DNA of 64,000 nucleotides. It comes from Novosphingobium sp. Rr 2-17 (GTDB taxonomy: Bacteria > Pseudomonadota > Alphaproteobacteria > Sphingomonadales > Sphingomonadaceae). The stretch is taken from assembly GCF_000272475.1 (NCBI RefSeq), contig NZ_AKFJ01000150.1, forward strand, positions 1 through 64,000. Direction: 5' to 3'. The notes under the pieces are model-generated. The model saw only the letters and a program-made list of their open reading frames with translations, did no database searches and was not told the origin of the DNA. The position numbers and the translations under genes are program-made. This document shows, in pieces, positions 50,788 to 60,427 of the stretch. How positions within the stretch are numbered: the first letter of the stretch is position 1; every line of letters starts with the position of its first letter.

Positions 50788-53244
50788 ATGCGTACCGTAT
50801 TACTCACGACGTCCGTTTTCGCTCTCGCCGCCGCGTATGGCGGCACTGCCTTTGCGCAGGATACTACCCAAGCCGCGGCGCCCGTGGCCGATGACATCGT
50901 CGTCACTGGATCGCGTGGGCAGGCGCGCACCGTGACGACCAGCCCGACGCCGATCGACGTCATCAGCGGCGAGCAGATCGCTCAGCTTGGCGGCTCGATG
51001 CAACTGCGCGACGTGCTCAGCCAACTCGTTCCCTCGTTCCAGTCGCAACAGGTCGGCTCCTCTTCCTGGAACTCGGTCTCGCGTCCGGCGGGTCTGCGCG
51101 GACTATCCGGTGTTCACGTGCTGGTGCTGGTCAATGGCAAGCGGCGCCACAATTCGGCTCTGATCGACCTCAACTCAGGCTCGACCTCGATGGGCGGCAA
51201 CCCGGTTGACCTCGACCAGATTCCCACCAGCGCGATCGCCCGGATCGAAGTGCTGCGCGACGGTGCCGCCGCGCAGTACGGCTCGGACGCCATTGCCGGC
51301 GTCATCAACGTGATCCTGAAGGACAACCCCGAGGGCGGGAGCGGCTCGATCGAAGCCGGCCAGCGCTATAAGGACAGCGTCAACGGCAGCGATGGCGAGA
51401 CGATTTCCGCCCAGCTTTCCAAGGGTTTTCACCTGGGCGAGAACGGTTCGATTGTTCTGTCCGCCGAAGGCAAGCTGCAGAACGCTACCGTTCGCAATTC
51501 GGACTACACCGGACGGGTCTATTCGCGCATCAATGGGGCCAACGACCCGCGGGAAGCTACGGCGGATCGCCGTCGCTACCAAGGCGGTCTGCCGCAACTT
51601 CACTCGATCCAACTTGCGGAAAACAGCCACATCGAGGCCGGCGATCTGACGATCTATACCAACGCCACCTTCGGTTATCGCGAAGCCCGCGTGGGGCAAG
51701 CCGGCCGGTATCCCAGCACCACCAGCGATATCGTTGAGATCTATCCCGATGGCTTCACGCCCTACTACACCTTGCAGGAAACCGACTGGCAGGCGACCGC
51801 CGGGATGAAGCAGGCGGTCGATGGGTGGAACCTTGATCTGAGCACGACGTATGGTCGGGATTATGCCCGCTCTGGTGCTGACAACACCTTGAACGCGTCC
51901 CTGGGTACCTCCAGCCCGACCAGTTTCGACACTTTCAGCTCTGCCTTCGATCAATGGACCACCAACTTCGATGCCACGAAGGGCTTCGAGGTGATGGGGG
52001 GGCGCAACCTGCAGGTGTCCTCGGGTGCTGAATTTCGCTACGAAAGCTACGTGACCAAGTCGCTCGATCGGCTGTCCTGGTACAACGGCGGTTACACCTA
52101 CCCAAGCGGCTCGGCACTGGCCGGCCAGCCAGCGGCAGTCGGCGCACAAGGCGCGACGGTCGTCACCCCAAGCGACGAGGCGAATGCCAAGCGTACCATC
52201 GGGGCCGCCTACTTAGACTTGGCTCTCGACGTGACCGATCGTTTGCTCGTGACTGGGGCAGGGCGTTTCGAAACCTATGACGACAGCTCGGGCAGCGTAT
52301 GGAGTGGCAAGATTTCGGGGCTGTGGAAGGCGACCGATTGGCTCAATTTCCGTGGCGCATTTTCGAACGGCTTCCGGGCGCCCTCGCTCTCGCAACAAGC
52401 GTACGCGCAGACTGCCACGCAGGTTTCGCTCGTCAATGGTTCGTACCAGCTCATCGAATCCAAGATCGTGCAGACCGGTTCAGCGATCGCCCAGGCGCTC
52501 GGAGCGAAGGACCTCAAGCCTGAAAAATCGCGCAACTACAGCTTTGGCGTGACTTTGACGCCGCTGGCGGGCTTCACGCTGACCGTCGATGCCTACCAGA
52601 TCAACATCGATGATCGCATCACGCTCACCGGTTTGCTGTCGAGCGCAGGGGTGCGTCAGATCCTTCGCGATAACGGTTTCTCCGGCGACCAGTACGTTCG
52701 CTTTTTCGCCAACGCCATCGACACGCGGACGCGGGGTATCGATGCCGTGGCGAATTACAGCTTCACGTTGGGAGATTTCGGCCAGATCCGGGCCAGCGCG
52801 GCCTACAACTACAACAAGACCAAGATCACCCATGTCGCTGACAATCCCGAAGAACTGGCGAACCTGGGCCTTACTCTGTTCGATCGTCAGACGCGCGGGT
52901 ATTTCACGGTCTTTACGCCCAAGGACAAGATCATCCTTGGCTTGAACTGGTCGAAGGGGCCGGTCTCCATCAATGCCAAGGAAACCCGCTACGGAAGCTG
53001 GAAGGCGCTCGCCAACGATCCCGCAAGCGACCAGAGCTACGGTGCCAAGTGGATCACCGATCTTGAGGTGGGTTACCGTATCACGGAGAAGATGAAGGTC
53101 GCGGTTGGTGCTTACAACGTGTTCAACGTCTATCCCGACAAGAACACCGTGGCCAATACCATCGGCAGTTCGCCCTACGGCAGCAACTCGCCCTTCGGTG
53201 CCTACGGCGGCTACTACTACGGCCGATTGTCCTTCGATTTCTAA
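50788..53244 (+). CDS. TonB-dependent outer-membrane receptor (fourth)
   Basis: This 818-residue receptor has a signal peptide (VLLTTSVFALAAAYGGTAFA), TonB box DDIVVTGSRGQ, plug motifs IAQLGGSMQLRDVLSQLVP, VLVLVNGKRRHNSALIDLN and IEVLRDGAAAQYGSDAIAGV, and a barrel ending YYGRLSFDF. The 'VNGKRRHxSALxxxN..G.VDLNxIP' plug is the iron-siderophore/vitamin-type subgroup, often found beside peptide- or amino-acid-related genes in sphingomonads. GGGGGA precedes ATG 50788. It ends the peptide/amide cluster and is its likely importer. Confidence 0.93.
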   Translation: MRTVLLTTSVFALAAAYGGTAFAQDTTQAAAPVADDIVVTGSRGQARTVTTSPTPIDVISGEQIAQLGGSMQLRDVLSQLVPSFQSQQVGSSSWNSVSRPAGLRGLSGVHVLVLVNGKRRHNSALIDLNSGSTSMGGNPVDLDQIPTSAIARIEVLRDGAAAQYGSDAIAGVINVILKDNPEGGSGSIEAGQRYKDSVNGSDGETISAQLSKGFHLGENGSIVLSAEGKLQNATVRNSDYTGRVYSRINGANDPREATADRRRYQGGLPQLHSIQLAENSHIEAGDLTIYTNATFGYREARVGQAGRYPSTTSDIVEIYPDGFTPYYTLQETDWQATAGMKQAVDGWNLDLSTTYGRDYARSGADNTLNASLGTSSPTSFDTFSSAFDQWTTNFDATKGFEVMGGRNLQVSSGAEFRYESYVTKSLDRLSWYNGGYTYPSGSALAGQPAAVGAQGATVVTPSDEANAKRTIGAAYLDLALDVTDRLLVTGAGRFETYDDSSGSVWSGKISGLWKATDWLNFRGAFSNGFRAPSLSQQAYAQTATQVSLVNGSYQLIESKIVQTGSAIAQALGAKDLKPEKSRNYSFGVTLTPLAGFTLTVDAYQINIDDRITLTGLLSSAGVRQILRDNGFSGDQYVRFFANAIDTRTRGIDAVANYSFTLGDFGQIRASAAYNYNKTKITHVADNPEELANLGLTLFDRQTRGYFTVFTPKDKIILGLNWSKGPVSINAKETRYGSWKALANDPASDQSYGAKWITDLEVGYRITEKMKVAVGAYNVFNVYPDKNTVANTIGSSPYGSNSPFGAYGGYYYGRLSFDF

Positions 53245-53256
53245 ATAACCTATTCC

Positions 53257-53295
53257 GCGCGGCGGGCTCGATGGAATTCGGCCCGCTGCGCTTTC
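53257..53295 (+). terminator. Terminator after the fourth TonB receptor
   Basis: GCGCGGCGGGC (53257-53267) pairs with GCCCGCTGCGC (53281-53291), with one G-T wobble, a 13-nt loop and TTT following. It starts 12 bp after the stop. Confidence 0.7.
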
Positions 53296-53459
53296 CCCTC
53301 ACAATCAGATGACTGCTCACGTGCGCGCCCCCAATCCGGGGTTTTGCGCGAACGATGTTCTGCGCCCGGTTTGCGCTTCGTTTTTTCCGCTCTGGTCGCC
53401 AGCATAGCGCTTGTCCTGCTGGCCGGCCCGTTCAACGCTTTCAATTGAGGGATTTTCTC

Positions 53460-53684
53460 ATGTTTCGCAGGATCTTCAAGGATCACCCTCATTCGGTGGG
53501 CGAAACCTATCTTGAACATGCGCAATCGGCGTTTGGCTTTGGCACCGCGTTACTCGGCGCTGGCATCAAATGCCTCATTCACGGCCTGTTGCCGACGATG
53601 TTCACGACCTCGGGCAGTGATACAGTGCGCCGTCTGTATTCAAGAATGGTGACCGACCGGCGCAAAGACAACGGAGCAGCTTGA
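53460..53684 (+). CDS. DUF6356 family small protein
   Basis: This 74-residue protein (MFRRIFKDHPHSVGETYLEH...) has a hydrophobic middle (FGFGTALLGAGIKCLIHGLL) and TMFTTSGSDTVRRLYSRM. The HPxSVGETYxEHxxxAxxFG pattern and the CLxHxLxPxLFxxTGS segment are those of DUF6356, a small membrane-associated family in sphingomonads and relatives. ATG 53460 has GAGGGA upstream; longer in-frame readings are not supported. Function is unknown. Confidence 0.82.
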   Translation: MFRRIFKDHPHSVGETYLEHAQSAFGFGTALLGAGIKCLIHGLLPTMFTTSGSDTVRRLYSRMVTDRRKDNGAA

Positions 53685-53804
53685 AGGAAACCGCCCGATC
53701 AGAATGGCTTCTGCCGGGGATTATGCGCGCGATTTAAATCTATGAGAAGATTATGCTGTTCTGAGGCCGTCTGAGACCGTGTCGGTCATCTTGGCTCAAA
53801 ACGC

Positions 53805-53879
53805 TGGCTGGGGCGGCAGGATTCGAACCTGCGAATGCCGGTACCAAAAACCGGTGCCTTACCACTTGGCGACGCCCCA
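53805..53879 (-). tRNA. tRNA-Gln (anticodon TTG)
   Basis: On the minus strand TGGGGCG opens the acceptor stem and pairs with CGCCCCA near the 3' end. The anticodon stem is CCGGT/ACCGG around the loop TTTTGGT, giving anticodon TTG. The T arm contains the GGTTCGAATCC motif. The 3' CCA is encoded (53805-53807). The length of 75 nt including CCA is normal. Confidence 0.96.
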
Positions 53880-54010
53880 TTGCGCTGTTGGCGGCCCTTA
53901 GCGGCTGCGAGCGCTTCTGAAAAGGGCTTTACTGCCGGTTATCCTTAGGATTGAAGCCGTTCGATGTTTGAGGGAACGGGCCGGGGTGTTCCGGCCCGTT
54001 TCTCAGGTGC

Positions 54011-54859
54011 TTACTGGGCCAATACGGCGTCGATATCGGCGGCGCTGTGGCGTTCGGGGACGAAGCCTTCGCCTTTGCGGTTGACGATGCGACCGCGCTT
54101 TACGCCTTCGCGGGAGGCCAATTCCTCGCCCCAGCGGACCAGGTTCTGGTAGCTGGGGACGTCGAGGAACGTCGATGCGTTGCCATAGGCATCGCCGCGA
54201 ATGAAGCCGCCGAACCAGCCATAGGCGGCGATATCGGCGATGGTGTATTCGTCACCGGCCAAGTAGCGCTTTTCGCCCAGGCGCTTGTCGGCAACGTCGA
54301 GGAGGCGCTTGGTTTCCATCGCGTAGCGATTGATCGGGTACTCGTACTTTTCCGGCGCGTAGGCGTAGAAGTGGCCAAAGCCGCCGCCGATCATCGGCGC
54401 GCTGCCCATCTGCCACATCAGCCAGCTCATGCACTCGGCGCGGGCGGCGGGCTCGGTGGGCAGGAAAGCGCCGAACTTTTCCGCGAGGTGGAACAGGATC
54501 GCGCCCGATTCGAACACCCGGATCGGAGTTTTGCCCGAACAATCGAGCAAGGCGGGGATCTTGGAGTTCGGGTTGATCGAGACGAAGCCGCTGGAGAATT
54601 GGTCGCCTTCACCGATATTGATGAGCCAGGCATCGTATTCGGCGCCGGCGTGGCCCGCCGCGAGCAATTCCTCCAGCAGGATCGTCACCTTCTGGCCGTT
54701 GGGCGTGCCGAGCGAATAGAGCTGCAGCGGATGCTCGCCGCGCGGCAGTTCCTTGTCGTGCGTAGCGCCCGAGATCGGCCGGTTGATGTTGGCGAACTGC
54801 CCGCCGCTGGCCTGATCCCAGGTCCAGACTGCGGGCGGCGTGTAAGTGGGATCGGCCAT
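54011..54859 (-). CDS. yghU: Glutathione S-transferase family disulfide-bond oxidoreductase (YghU-type)
   Basis: This 282-residue protein has a characteristic N-terminal extension (YTPPAVWTWDQASGGQFANI, then NRPISGATHDKELPRGEHPL). A thioredoxin-fold domain follows (LYSLGTPNGQKVTILLEELL, NPNSKIPALLD, VFESGAILFHLAEKFG), then an all-helical C-terminal domain (YTIADIAAYGWFGG). The extension and TPNGQKV active-site region are those of YghU/YfcG-like GSTs that reduce disulfides using glutathione. It is intact, in contrast to the GST fossil near 30.5 kb. Confidence 0.93.
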   Translation of the reverse strand: MADPTYTPPAVWTWDQASGGQFANINRPISGATHDKELPRGEHPLQLYSLGTPNGQKVTILLEELLAAGHAGAEYDAWLINIGEGDQFSSGFVSINPNSKIPALLDCSGKTPIRVFESGAILFHLAEKFGAFLPTEPAARAECMSWLMWQMGSAPMIGGGFGHFYAYAPEKYEYPINRYAMETKRLLDVADKRLGEKRYLAGDEYTIADIAAYGWFGGFIRGDAYGNASTFLDVPSYQNLVRWGEELASREGVKRGRIVNRKGEGFVPERHSAADIDAVLAQ

Positions 54860-54976
54860 GGGGGAGGGTTCCTTGGTGTGGAAAGTGGCCCTCAGGTAGG
54901 TTCGCGTGGCTGCCCCGGCAAGAGCGGTGGAGCGCGAGGGGAGGCAAGTGCGCCATCCTCGCGCTTTCGATAACCC

Positions 54977-56077
<1,101 letters not shown>

Positions 56078-56414
56078 CGAACTATGTTCCTTATCGCGGT
56101 TTTGAAGCGCGCCAATGAGTTAAAGTTTCAAGGATTGCAATAAAAAAGCAATTTTGCATCCCATCGTTGTTTCTTTTAGCACGGAGCACCGGAGAGGCAA
56201 ATGGCCTGATCGGATGGGCTGAAGGCCCGCCTCAGCGGCGCTGGGCTCTCCGTCACCCGATCACCCATCGGCGGTATTCTGTGGCGGTATTCTGGGGGTG
56301 GCCGGGTGGGGGAGAGGGCCGGTGCCGCTACATCCGCTTACGGCGGATTTTTCAAACGGGAACTGACTGCGGTCCAACCATGGTAAAGGCACAAATGCAA
56401 AAGGCGCAAATGAG

Positions 56415-56447
56415 AAGGGCCGCACCGGGCTTGCCGGTACGGCCCTT
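56415..56447 (-). terminator. Terminator-like hairpin after the 18-codon ORF
   Basis: AAGGGCCGCACCGG (56415-56428) and CCGGTACGGCCCTT (56434-56447) form a 14-bp stem with one mismatch and a 5-nt loop. On the minus strand CTTCTCATTTG follows. It would end a ~240-nt transcript starting near 56655. Confidence 0.6.
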
Positions 56448-56502
56448 CGCATGGTCAGCGGCCGGGAAGTGCCGCCAGCGAAGCCTTTATCGCTAAATCA
56501 AA

Positions 56503-56559
56503 TCAGCGATAATGCCTCGCGACGGGAATTGCCGACCTCTCTGCTGAACCATGAGACAT
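56503..56559 (-). CDS. 18-codon micro-ORF with extended Shine-Dalgarno
   Basis: The minus strand reads GAAAGGAGGTGATCC (56561-56575), complementary to the entire anti-Shine-Dalgarno end of 16S rRNA. Seven nt after GGAGG an ATG opens an 18-residue ORF, MSHGSAERSAIPVARHYR, ending in TGA. The stop region forms a perfect 7-bp hairpin (TATCGCT/AGCGATA, 56488-56512). A promoter-like pair lies at 56662-56690 and a terminator-like hairpin at 56415-56447. The unit could be a leader peptide, a dual-function small RNA or a micro-protein. There is no run of branched-chain codons, so classical ilv attenuation is unlikely. Confidence 0.55.
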   Translation of the reverse strand: MSHGSAERSAIPVARHYR

Positions 56560-56661
56560 CGGATCACCTCCTTTCGCGCTGTTGAGCCAAGTTCGCCGCT
56601 TTAAGCGACTAAGACTTCGGTATCTCTTGGGCGCGTTTCCCAAGGCCCGTCGTCTCTAAGA

Positions 56662-56690
56662 ATTATGGGTGATTCCGCGCCGCACAACAA
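56662..56690 (-). promoter_or_regulatory. Sigma-70-like promoter for the micro-ORF unit
   Basis: On the minus strand TTGTTG (56685-56690) and CATAAT (56662-56667) are separated by exactly 17 bp. Transcription would start near 56655 and give a ~95-nt leader before the micro-ORF start codon. The region between 56691 and 56833 shows no gene. Confidence 0.6.
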
Positions 56691-56833
56691 GTCTTGCAAT
56701 GATTTTTTTTGCGGTCATTATCGACACTTCGGGCTGGTTTTCCCCAGCCTGCAATGAGCGCTTCCGCCGCTTTGGGCACTGCCCTGGTGACGCGGGAATG
56801 CGGCCTGAAACCAGCATGGTTCGCGGGTTTTCG

Positions 56834-56860
56834 GGCGATCCGCCCGCCTGGCGGATCGCC
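56834..56860 (-). terminator. Perfect 11-bp hairpin after the lipoprotein gene
   Basis: GGCGATCCGCC (56834-56844) and GGCGGATCGCC (56850-56860) form a perfect stem with a 5-nt loop, 11 bp beyond the stop codon at 56872. It isolates the lipoprotein gene from the micro-ORF unit. Confidence 0.75.
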
Positions 56861-56871
56861 GTCGCGATCGC

Positions 56872-57462
56872 TTAGCGGCAGTCCTCCACCACGCGCGAAA
56901 TCTCGGTCCAGCTTGGCACGTAAAGTGGTTGCGCGCCCGCAGCCTCTAGCATGAAGCGGCCACGGCTGAAGGCGATGGAATCGAGCATGCTGTCGCGCGC
57001 CGGAAGTGCCACGCGAACGGTGCCGGCAGCACGGGTGGCGCTGAGGGTGCGGACCACGTCAGAGGTAGTGATCCGGACCGATGCGGTTGCCGGATTACCC
57101 GGCGTGGGCGCAGCGTTGTCTGCGCGCACCAGCGTGACGGTATTGGCTGCACGCTCGCAGCGGATGGTAAGGAGGCCGTTGGCGAAACTGGCGCTTGCGC
57201 CTGCGGGGCTATCGATCAGCCGCCAAGTGCCGGGGGTCGCCGGTACGTCGCGCCAATCGTTGGATGGCATCGGCGCGACCGGCGGCGGCATCGCCGGTCG
57301 GCTTTGCGGCGCGGGAGGTCGTGCCGCCGGCGTCCGGACGGGCTGCTGCGGCGTATTGGCCGGTGGCGCCACGCACGCGGCGAGGGCGAGCGTCGCTGCC
57401 AACGGAGCGAGGAACAGGGACGGAGCGGGAGAGCGGCCGAAGCGGCGCGGATTTGCCTTCAT
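56872..57462 (-). CDS. Lipoprotein of unknown function
   Basis: This 196-residue protein starts MKANPRRFGRSPAPSLFLAP and has a lipobox LALAAC near residue 30, so the mature protein begins at a lipidated Cys. A Pro-rich linker (PQQPVRTPAARPPAPQSRP) follows. The compact C-terminal domain has DWRDVPATPGTWRLIDS, GLLTIRCERAANTVTL and ITTSDVVRTLSA, and ends in Cys-Arg (VVEDCR). The upstream ORF extension is rejected because it overlaps tlyA's start region and lacks a signal. It is divergent from tlyA. Domain unrecognised; envelope-located. Confidence 0.75.
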   Translation of the reverse strand: MKANPRRFGRSPAPSLFLAPLAATLALAACVAPPANTPQQPVRTPAARPPAPQSRPAMPPPVAPMPSNDWRDVPATPGTWRLIDSPAGASASFANGLLTIRCERAANTVTLVRADNAAPTPGNPATASVRITTSDVVRTLSATRAAGTVRVALPARDSMLDSIAFSRGRFMLEAAGAQPLYVPSWTEISRVVEDCR

Positions 57463-57511
57463 GCCCACGGTATGGAATGGAGCGCAGCCTTCCTCAAGGG
57501 CACCCGTGGCG

Positions 57512-58321
57512 ATGACCGACCGAGAAACCCAACCTGTCGCAAAAACTCCTGCTGCCAAGCTGGCCAAGCCGGGCAAGCTGCGCGTAGATCAATTGCTGGT
57601 CGATCGCGGCCTGGCTGAGAGTCGGACGCGGGCACAGGCGCTAGTCCTGGCGGGGCTGGTGTTCTCGGGCGAGACCAAGATCGCCAAGCCGGGCCAGAGC
57701 GTGAAGGACGACATCGCGCTCGACGTGCGCGGACGCGATCATCCCTGGGTTTCGCGCGGGGGGATCAAGCTTGCCCATGCGATCACCCATTTCGGGCTGG
57801 ACCCGACGGGCGCGGTGGCGATGGACATCGGCAGCTCGACCGGGGGCTTCACCGACGTGCTGCTGACCCATGGCGCGACGCGGGTCTTCGCCGTCGATTC
57901 GGGCACCAACCAGCTTGCGTGGAAGTTGCGGCAAGATCCGCGCGTCACCGTGCTGGAGCAGACCAGCGCCCGTATCCTGACGACCGACCAGATCGATGCG
58001 GCGTGCGACTGGGTGGTGTGCGATGCCAGCTTCATCGGCCTTGCCAAAGTGCTGGACGTGCCGCTGCGGCTCGCGGCGCCGCGCTGCCAGTTGGTGGCGC
58101 TTATCAAGCCGCAGTTCGAAGTGGGCCGCGCCGAGGTCGGCAAGGGCGGCGTGGTGCGCGATTCGGTGCTTCACCAGCGTGTCTGCGACGAAGTGCGCGA
58201 GTGGCTGGAGGGTGAGGGCTGGGCGATCGAGGGTATCGTCGAGAGCCCGATCACGGGGCCGGAGGGAAATGTCGAGTTCCTCGTTTCGGCGCGGCGCAGC
58301 TCAGCAGGCGGCGGCGATTGA
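57512..58321 (+). CDS. tlyA: TlyA-family rRNA (cytidine-2'-O)-methyltransferase
   Basis: This 269-residue protein has an N-terminal S4 RNA-binding domain (KLRVDQLLVDRGLAESRTRA, then VFSGETKIAKPGQSV) and an FtsJ-like methyltransferase domain (HPWVSRGGIKLAHAI, then VAMDIGSSTGGFTDVLL, VVCDASFIGL and LIKPQFEVGRAEVGKGGVV). The family 2'-O-methylates ribosomal cytidines; some members were described as haemolysins. ATG 57512 is the first codon after the divergent promoter; a Lys/Ala-rich 20-residue leader precedes the S4 domain. Confidence 0.94.
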   Translation: MTDRETQPVAKTPAAKLAKPGKLRVDQLLVDRGLAESRTRAQALVLAGLVFSGETKIAKPGQSVKDDIALDVRGRDHPWVSRGGIKLAHAITHFGLDPTGAVAMDIGSSTGGFTDVLLTHGATRVFAVDSGTNQLAWKLRQDPRVTVLEQTSARILTTDQIDAACDWVVCDASFIGLAKVLDVPLRLAAPRCQLVALIKPQFEVGRAEVGKGGVVRDSVLHQRVCDEVREWLEGEGWAIEGIVESPITGPEGNVEFLVSARRSSAGGGD

Positions 58322-58482
58322 AACCTAGCCGACGATTGCACGTTCGTGTCACTCGTACCACAAACCCCCCGATGTGGTCTGACTGGTCGATTCGGCTAGT
58401 CTTTCCGGTATATCGGGCCGAGATATCGGGCGGTTAATCGAGCCGGCCCGTTCGAGGCTGATTTCGGAGCGCGTTCGCGAAC

Positions 58483-59037
58483 ATGAATTTGATTGCCTCC
58501 CCAGCCCAGTTGCGCGCCAGTTTCCTGCGTTGGGCCTTGGTCTGCGTTCCTGCGATCGTGCTGCTCGGCTTCATCTCGGGCCGGGCGGCGCAAAGCGGGC
58601 CGCAAAACCCTTGGTTCGCTGCGCTGGTAAAGCCGGCGGTCTATCCGCCGCCACTGGCGTTTCCGATCGTGTGGACCGCGCTGTACGTGCTGATGGGCCT
58701 GGCGCTGGCCAGCGTCCTGGCGGCGCGGGGCGCACGGGGGAGAGCGGCGGCGGCGATCGCGTTCGGGGTCCAGTTCGGGCTGAACCTGGCATGGTCTCCG
58801 GTGTTCTTTGCCGCGCACCACATTACCGGCGGGCTTATCGTGATTGCGCTGCTGGACGTCGCGGTCATCGTCACCATCGCCTTGTTCTGGCGCGTGCGCA
58901 GGGGTGCCGCCCTGATGCTGGTGCCGTATCTGGCCTGGATCTTGTTCGCGACGTACCTCAACTATGCGTTTCTCCAGGTCAATCCGGGCATGGACGGGGT
59001 CGAGCGTTCGGGCGCGGTGCAGCGGTTCCCGATCTGA
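58483..59037 (+). CDS. tspO: TspO/MBR family membrane protein
   Basis: This 184-residue protein has five membrane helices and the TspO pattern: NPWFAALVKPAVYPPPLAFP, IVWTALYVLMGLALA, FGLNLAWSPVFF and PYLAWILFATYLNYA. TspO proteins bind tetrapyrroles and other hydrophobic ligands and modulate stress and photosynthesis genes in alphaproteobacteria. The N-terminal ~20 residues extend beyond the core. It stands 161 bp downstream of tlyA. Confidence 0.93.
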   Translation: MNLIASPAQLRASFLRWALVCVPAIVLLGFISGRAAQSGPQNPWFAALVKPAVYPPPLAFPIVWTALYVLMGLALASVLAARGARGRAAAAIAFGVQFGLNLAWSPVFFAAHHITGGLIVIALLDVAVIVTIALFWRVRRGAALMLVPYLAWILFATYLNYAFLQVNPGMDGVERSGAVQRFPI

Positions 59038-59078
59038 ACCCTCTTGCGTCCACGGCGCGCGCGTACCATTTACGGCTC

Positions 59079-59333
59079 ATGCAAAGCGAAAACCCCTTCG
59101 TCGCCGACTTCGTCAAGATGGTGAACAGCGCTGCCGGCACTTTGGCCGGCGTAGGCCGCGAAGCGCGCGATGGCGCGCGTGAGCGGTTCAAGGAATTCAT
59201 GGGCGAGATGGACTTCGTGTCTCGCGAGGAATTCGATGCGGTGAAGGAATTGGCCGCCACCGCCCGCGCCGAAGCCGAAGCGCTCAAGGAACGGATCGAC
59301 GCGCTCGAAGCGAGGCTTAACACCCCTTCGTAA
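59079..59333 (+). CDS. ubiK: UbiK-type accessory factor (BMFP family)
   Basis: This 84-residue protein has an N-terminal amphipathic helix (PFVADFVKMVNSAAGTLAGV) and a C-terminal coiled coil (REEFDAVKELAATARAEAEA, then LKERIDALEARL). This is the BMFP/UbiK layout, a trimer that assists ubiquinone biosynthesis and associates with membranes. ATG 59079 gives the normal family length. A longer ORF in the same frame overlaps tspO and is a shadow. Confidence 0.88.
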   Translation: MQSENPFVADFVKMVNSAAGTLAGVGREARDGARERFKEFMGEMDFVSREEFDAVKELAATARAEAEALKERIDALEARLNTPS

Positions 59334-59418
59334 TCGCCTGCGTTCTCGGCGATATGTTCGCCGGGAACACTTTTCCCTACGACGCCGTTGAACATCCAAA
59401 GCCAAACGAGAGGCCTGG

Positions 59419-59733
59419 ATGTTCACGCAACTCAATCCCACGATTCCCTTGCATGTTATGGGAAAAGGCGATGGTTACGCCTTGGGCATGATCGATTACG
59501 GTCAGGAACATAACCTTATCTGGGTCACCGCGCTCGATGGCTCGGGAGAAATCTGGTGCGCGCCCAATCACACCGTGCGGTTGGGGCGCAACTGGACGAT
59601 GGGGCGGGTGGAAAACCCGCTCATTGCCAAAGACAAGGCTGCGGAGCGTGCGGCTGCAAAGTCCGGGCAGAGCTTCGGGGTTACCGGGGCTGACGACGCG
59701 AAAGCTGGTGAAGCAAACCCTGTTTGCGGCTGA
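59419..59733 (+). CDS. Conserved hypothetical protein
   Basis: This 104-residue protein has a small beta-rich N-terminal half (PTIPLHVMGKGDGYALGMID, then YGQEHNLIWVTALDGSGEIW and VRLGRNWTMGR) and an Ala/Lys-rich C-terminal tail. The N-terminal half looks like a compact single domain known from alphaproteobacterial hypothetical proteins beside DNA metabolism genes. No function is known to me. The recO gene follows after 79 bp. Confidence 0.65.
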   Translation: MFTQLNPTIPLHVMGKGDGYALGMIDYGQEHNLIWVTALDGSGEIWCAPNHTVRLGRNWTMGRVENPLIAKDKAAERAAAKSGQSFGVTGADDAKAGEANPVCG

Positions 59734-59812
59734 GCGGCGTACCCGGTCCCAGTCTTTCAGCGCAGGATCGCGCAGCTTGCCCCGCTATCGCTAAACCGCC
59801 ACACCGGCAGCC

Positions 59813-60424
59813 ATGATCCTGCGCACGCCTGCCATCGTCTGTGCCGTCCGACCGCATGGAGAAACCGCCGTGATCGCGCGGTTGCTCACCCCCGATAACG
59901 GTTTGGTCGCCGCGTACGTTTCAGGAGGAAGAGGGCGACAACTGCGCCCGGTCCTGATCCCGGCAAATACCGTTGACGCTGATCTTCGCAGCAAGTCGGA
60001 ATCGCAGCTCCCGTATGCGCGCATCGAGTTGCTCCAGAGCCGAGGGCCTTGGTTGTCCGAACCGCTCCCCGCTGCCGCACTCGCCTGGATTACGGCGCTC
60101 ACCGCCATCGCTCTGCCCGAACGACAGCCGTTTCCGGCGCTGTTCCAGGCGTTGTCCGGCTTGATCGAAGCGATCTGCGTCGCGCCGTCCGCACGCGGCT
60201 GGGCGCTGTCGCTTGTCTCCTACGAAGTGCTGCTGCTGCGCGAGCTGGGCTATGGCGTCCCGGTGGCGCGGCCTACCGACGATGATTGGGCCGCCGTACT
60301 GGATGCCTTTGACCGGGTGGGGCGAGAGCTGGCGCGCTACCTGCTTGCCGATCGCCGCCAAGACGCTATGGCGGCGCGCGGCCAACTGCGCGAGCGGCTG
60401 GCGCGGATCATTGGTCAGGATTGA
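59813..60424 (+). CDS. recO: DNA repair protein RecO
   Basis: This 203-residue protein has the RecO OB-fold N-terminus (AIVCAVRPHGETAVIARLLT, then LVAAYVSGGRGRQLRPVL), then QSRGPWLSEPLPAAALAWIT and a helical region (LSLVSYEVLLLRELGYGVPV). RecO loads RecA onto SSB-coated gaps with RecR. It is shorter than the roughly 240 residues usual for the family, and no zinc-binding Cys cluster is present. Context: 3 bp upstream of leuB. Confidence 0.88.
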   Translation: MILRTPAIVCAVRPHGETAVIARLLTPDNGLVAAYVSGGRGRQLRPVLIPANTVDADLRSKSESQLPYARIELLQSRGPWLSEPLPAAALAWITALTAIALPERQPFPALFQALSGLIEAICVAPSARGWALSLVSYEVLLLRELGYGVPVARPTDDDWAAVLDAFDRVGRELARYLLADRRQDAMAARGQLRERLARIIGQD

Positions 60425-60427
60425 AGT

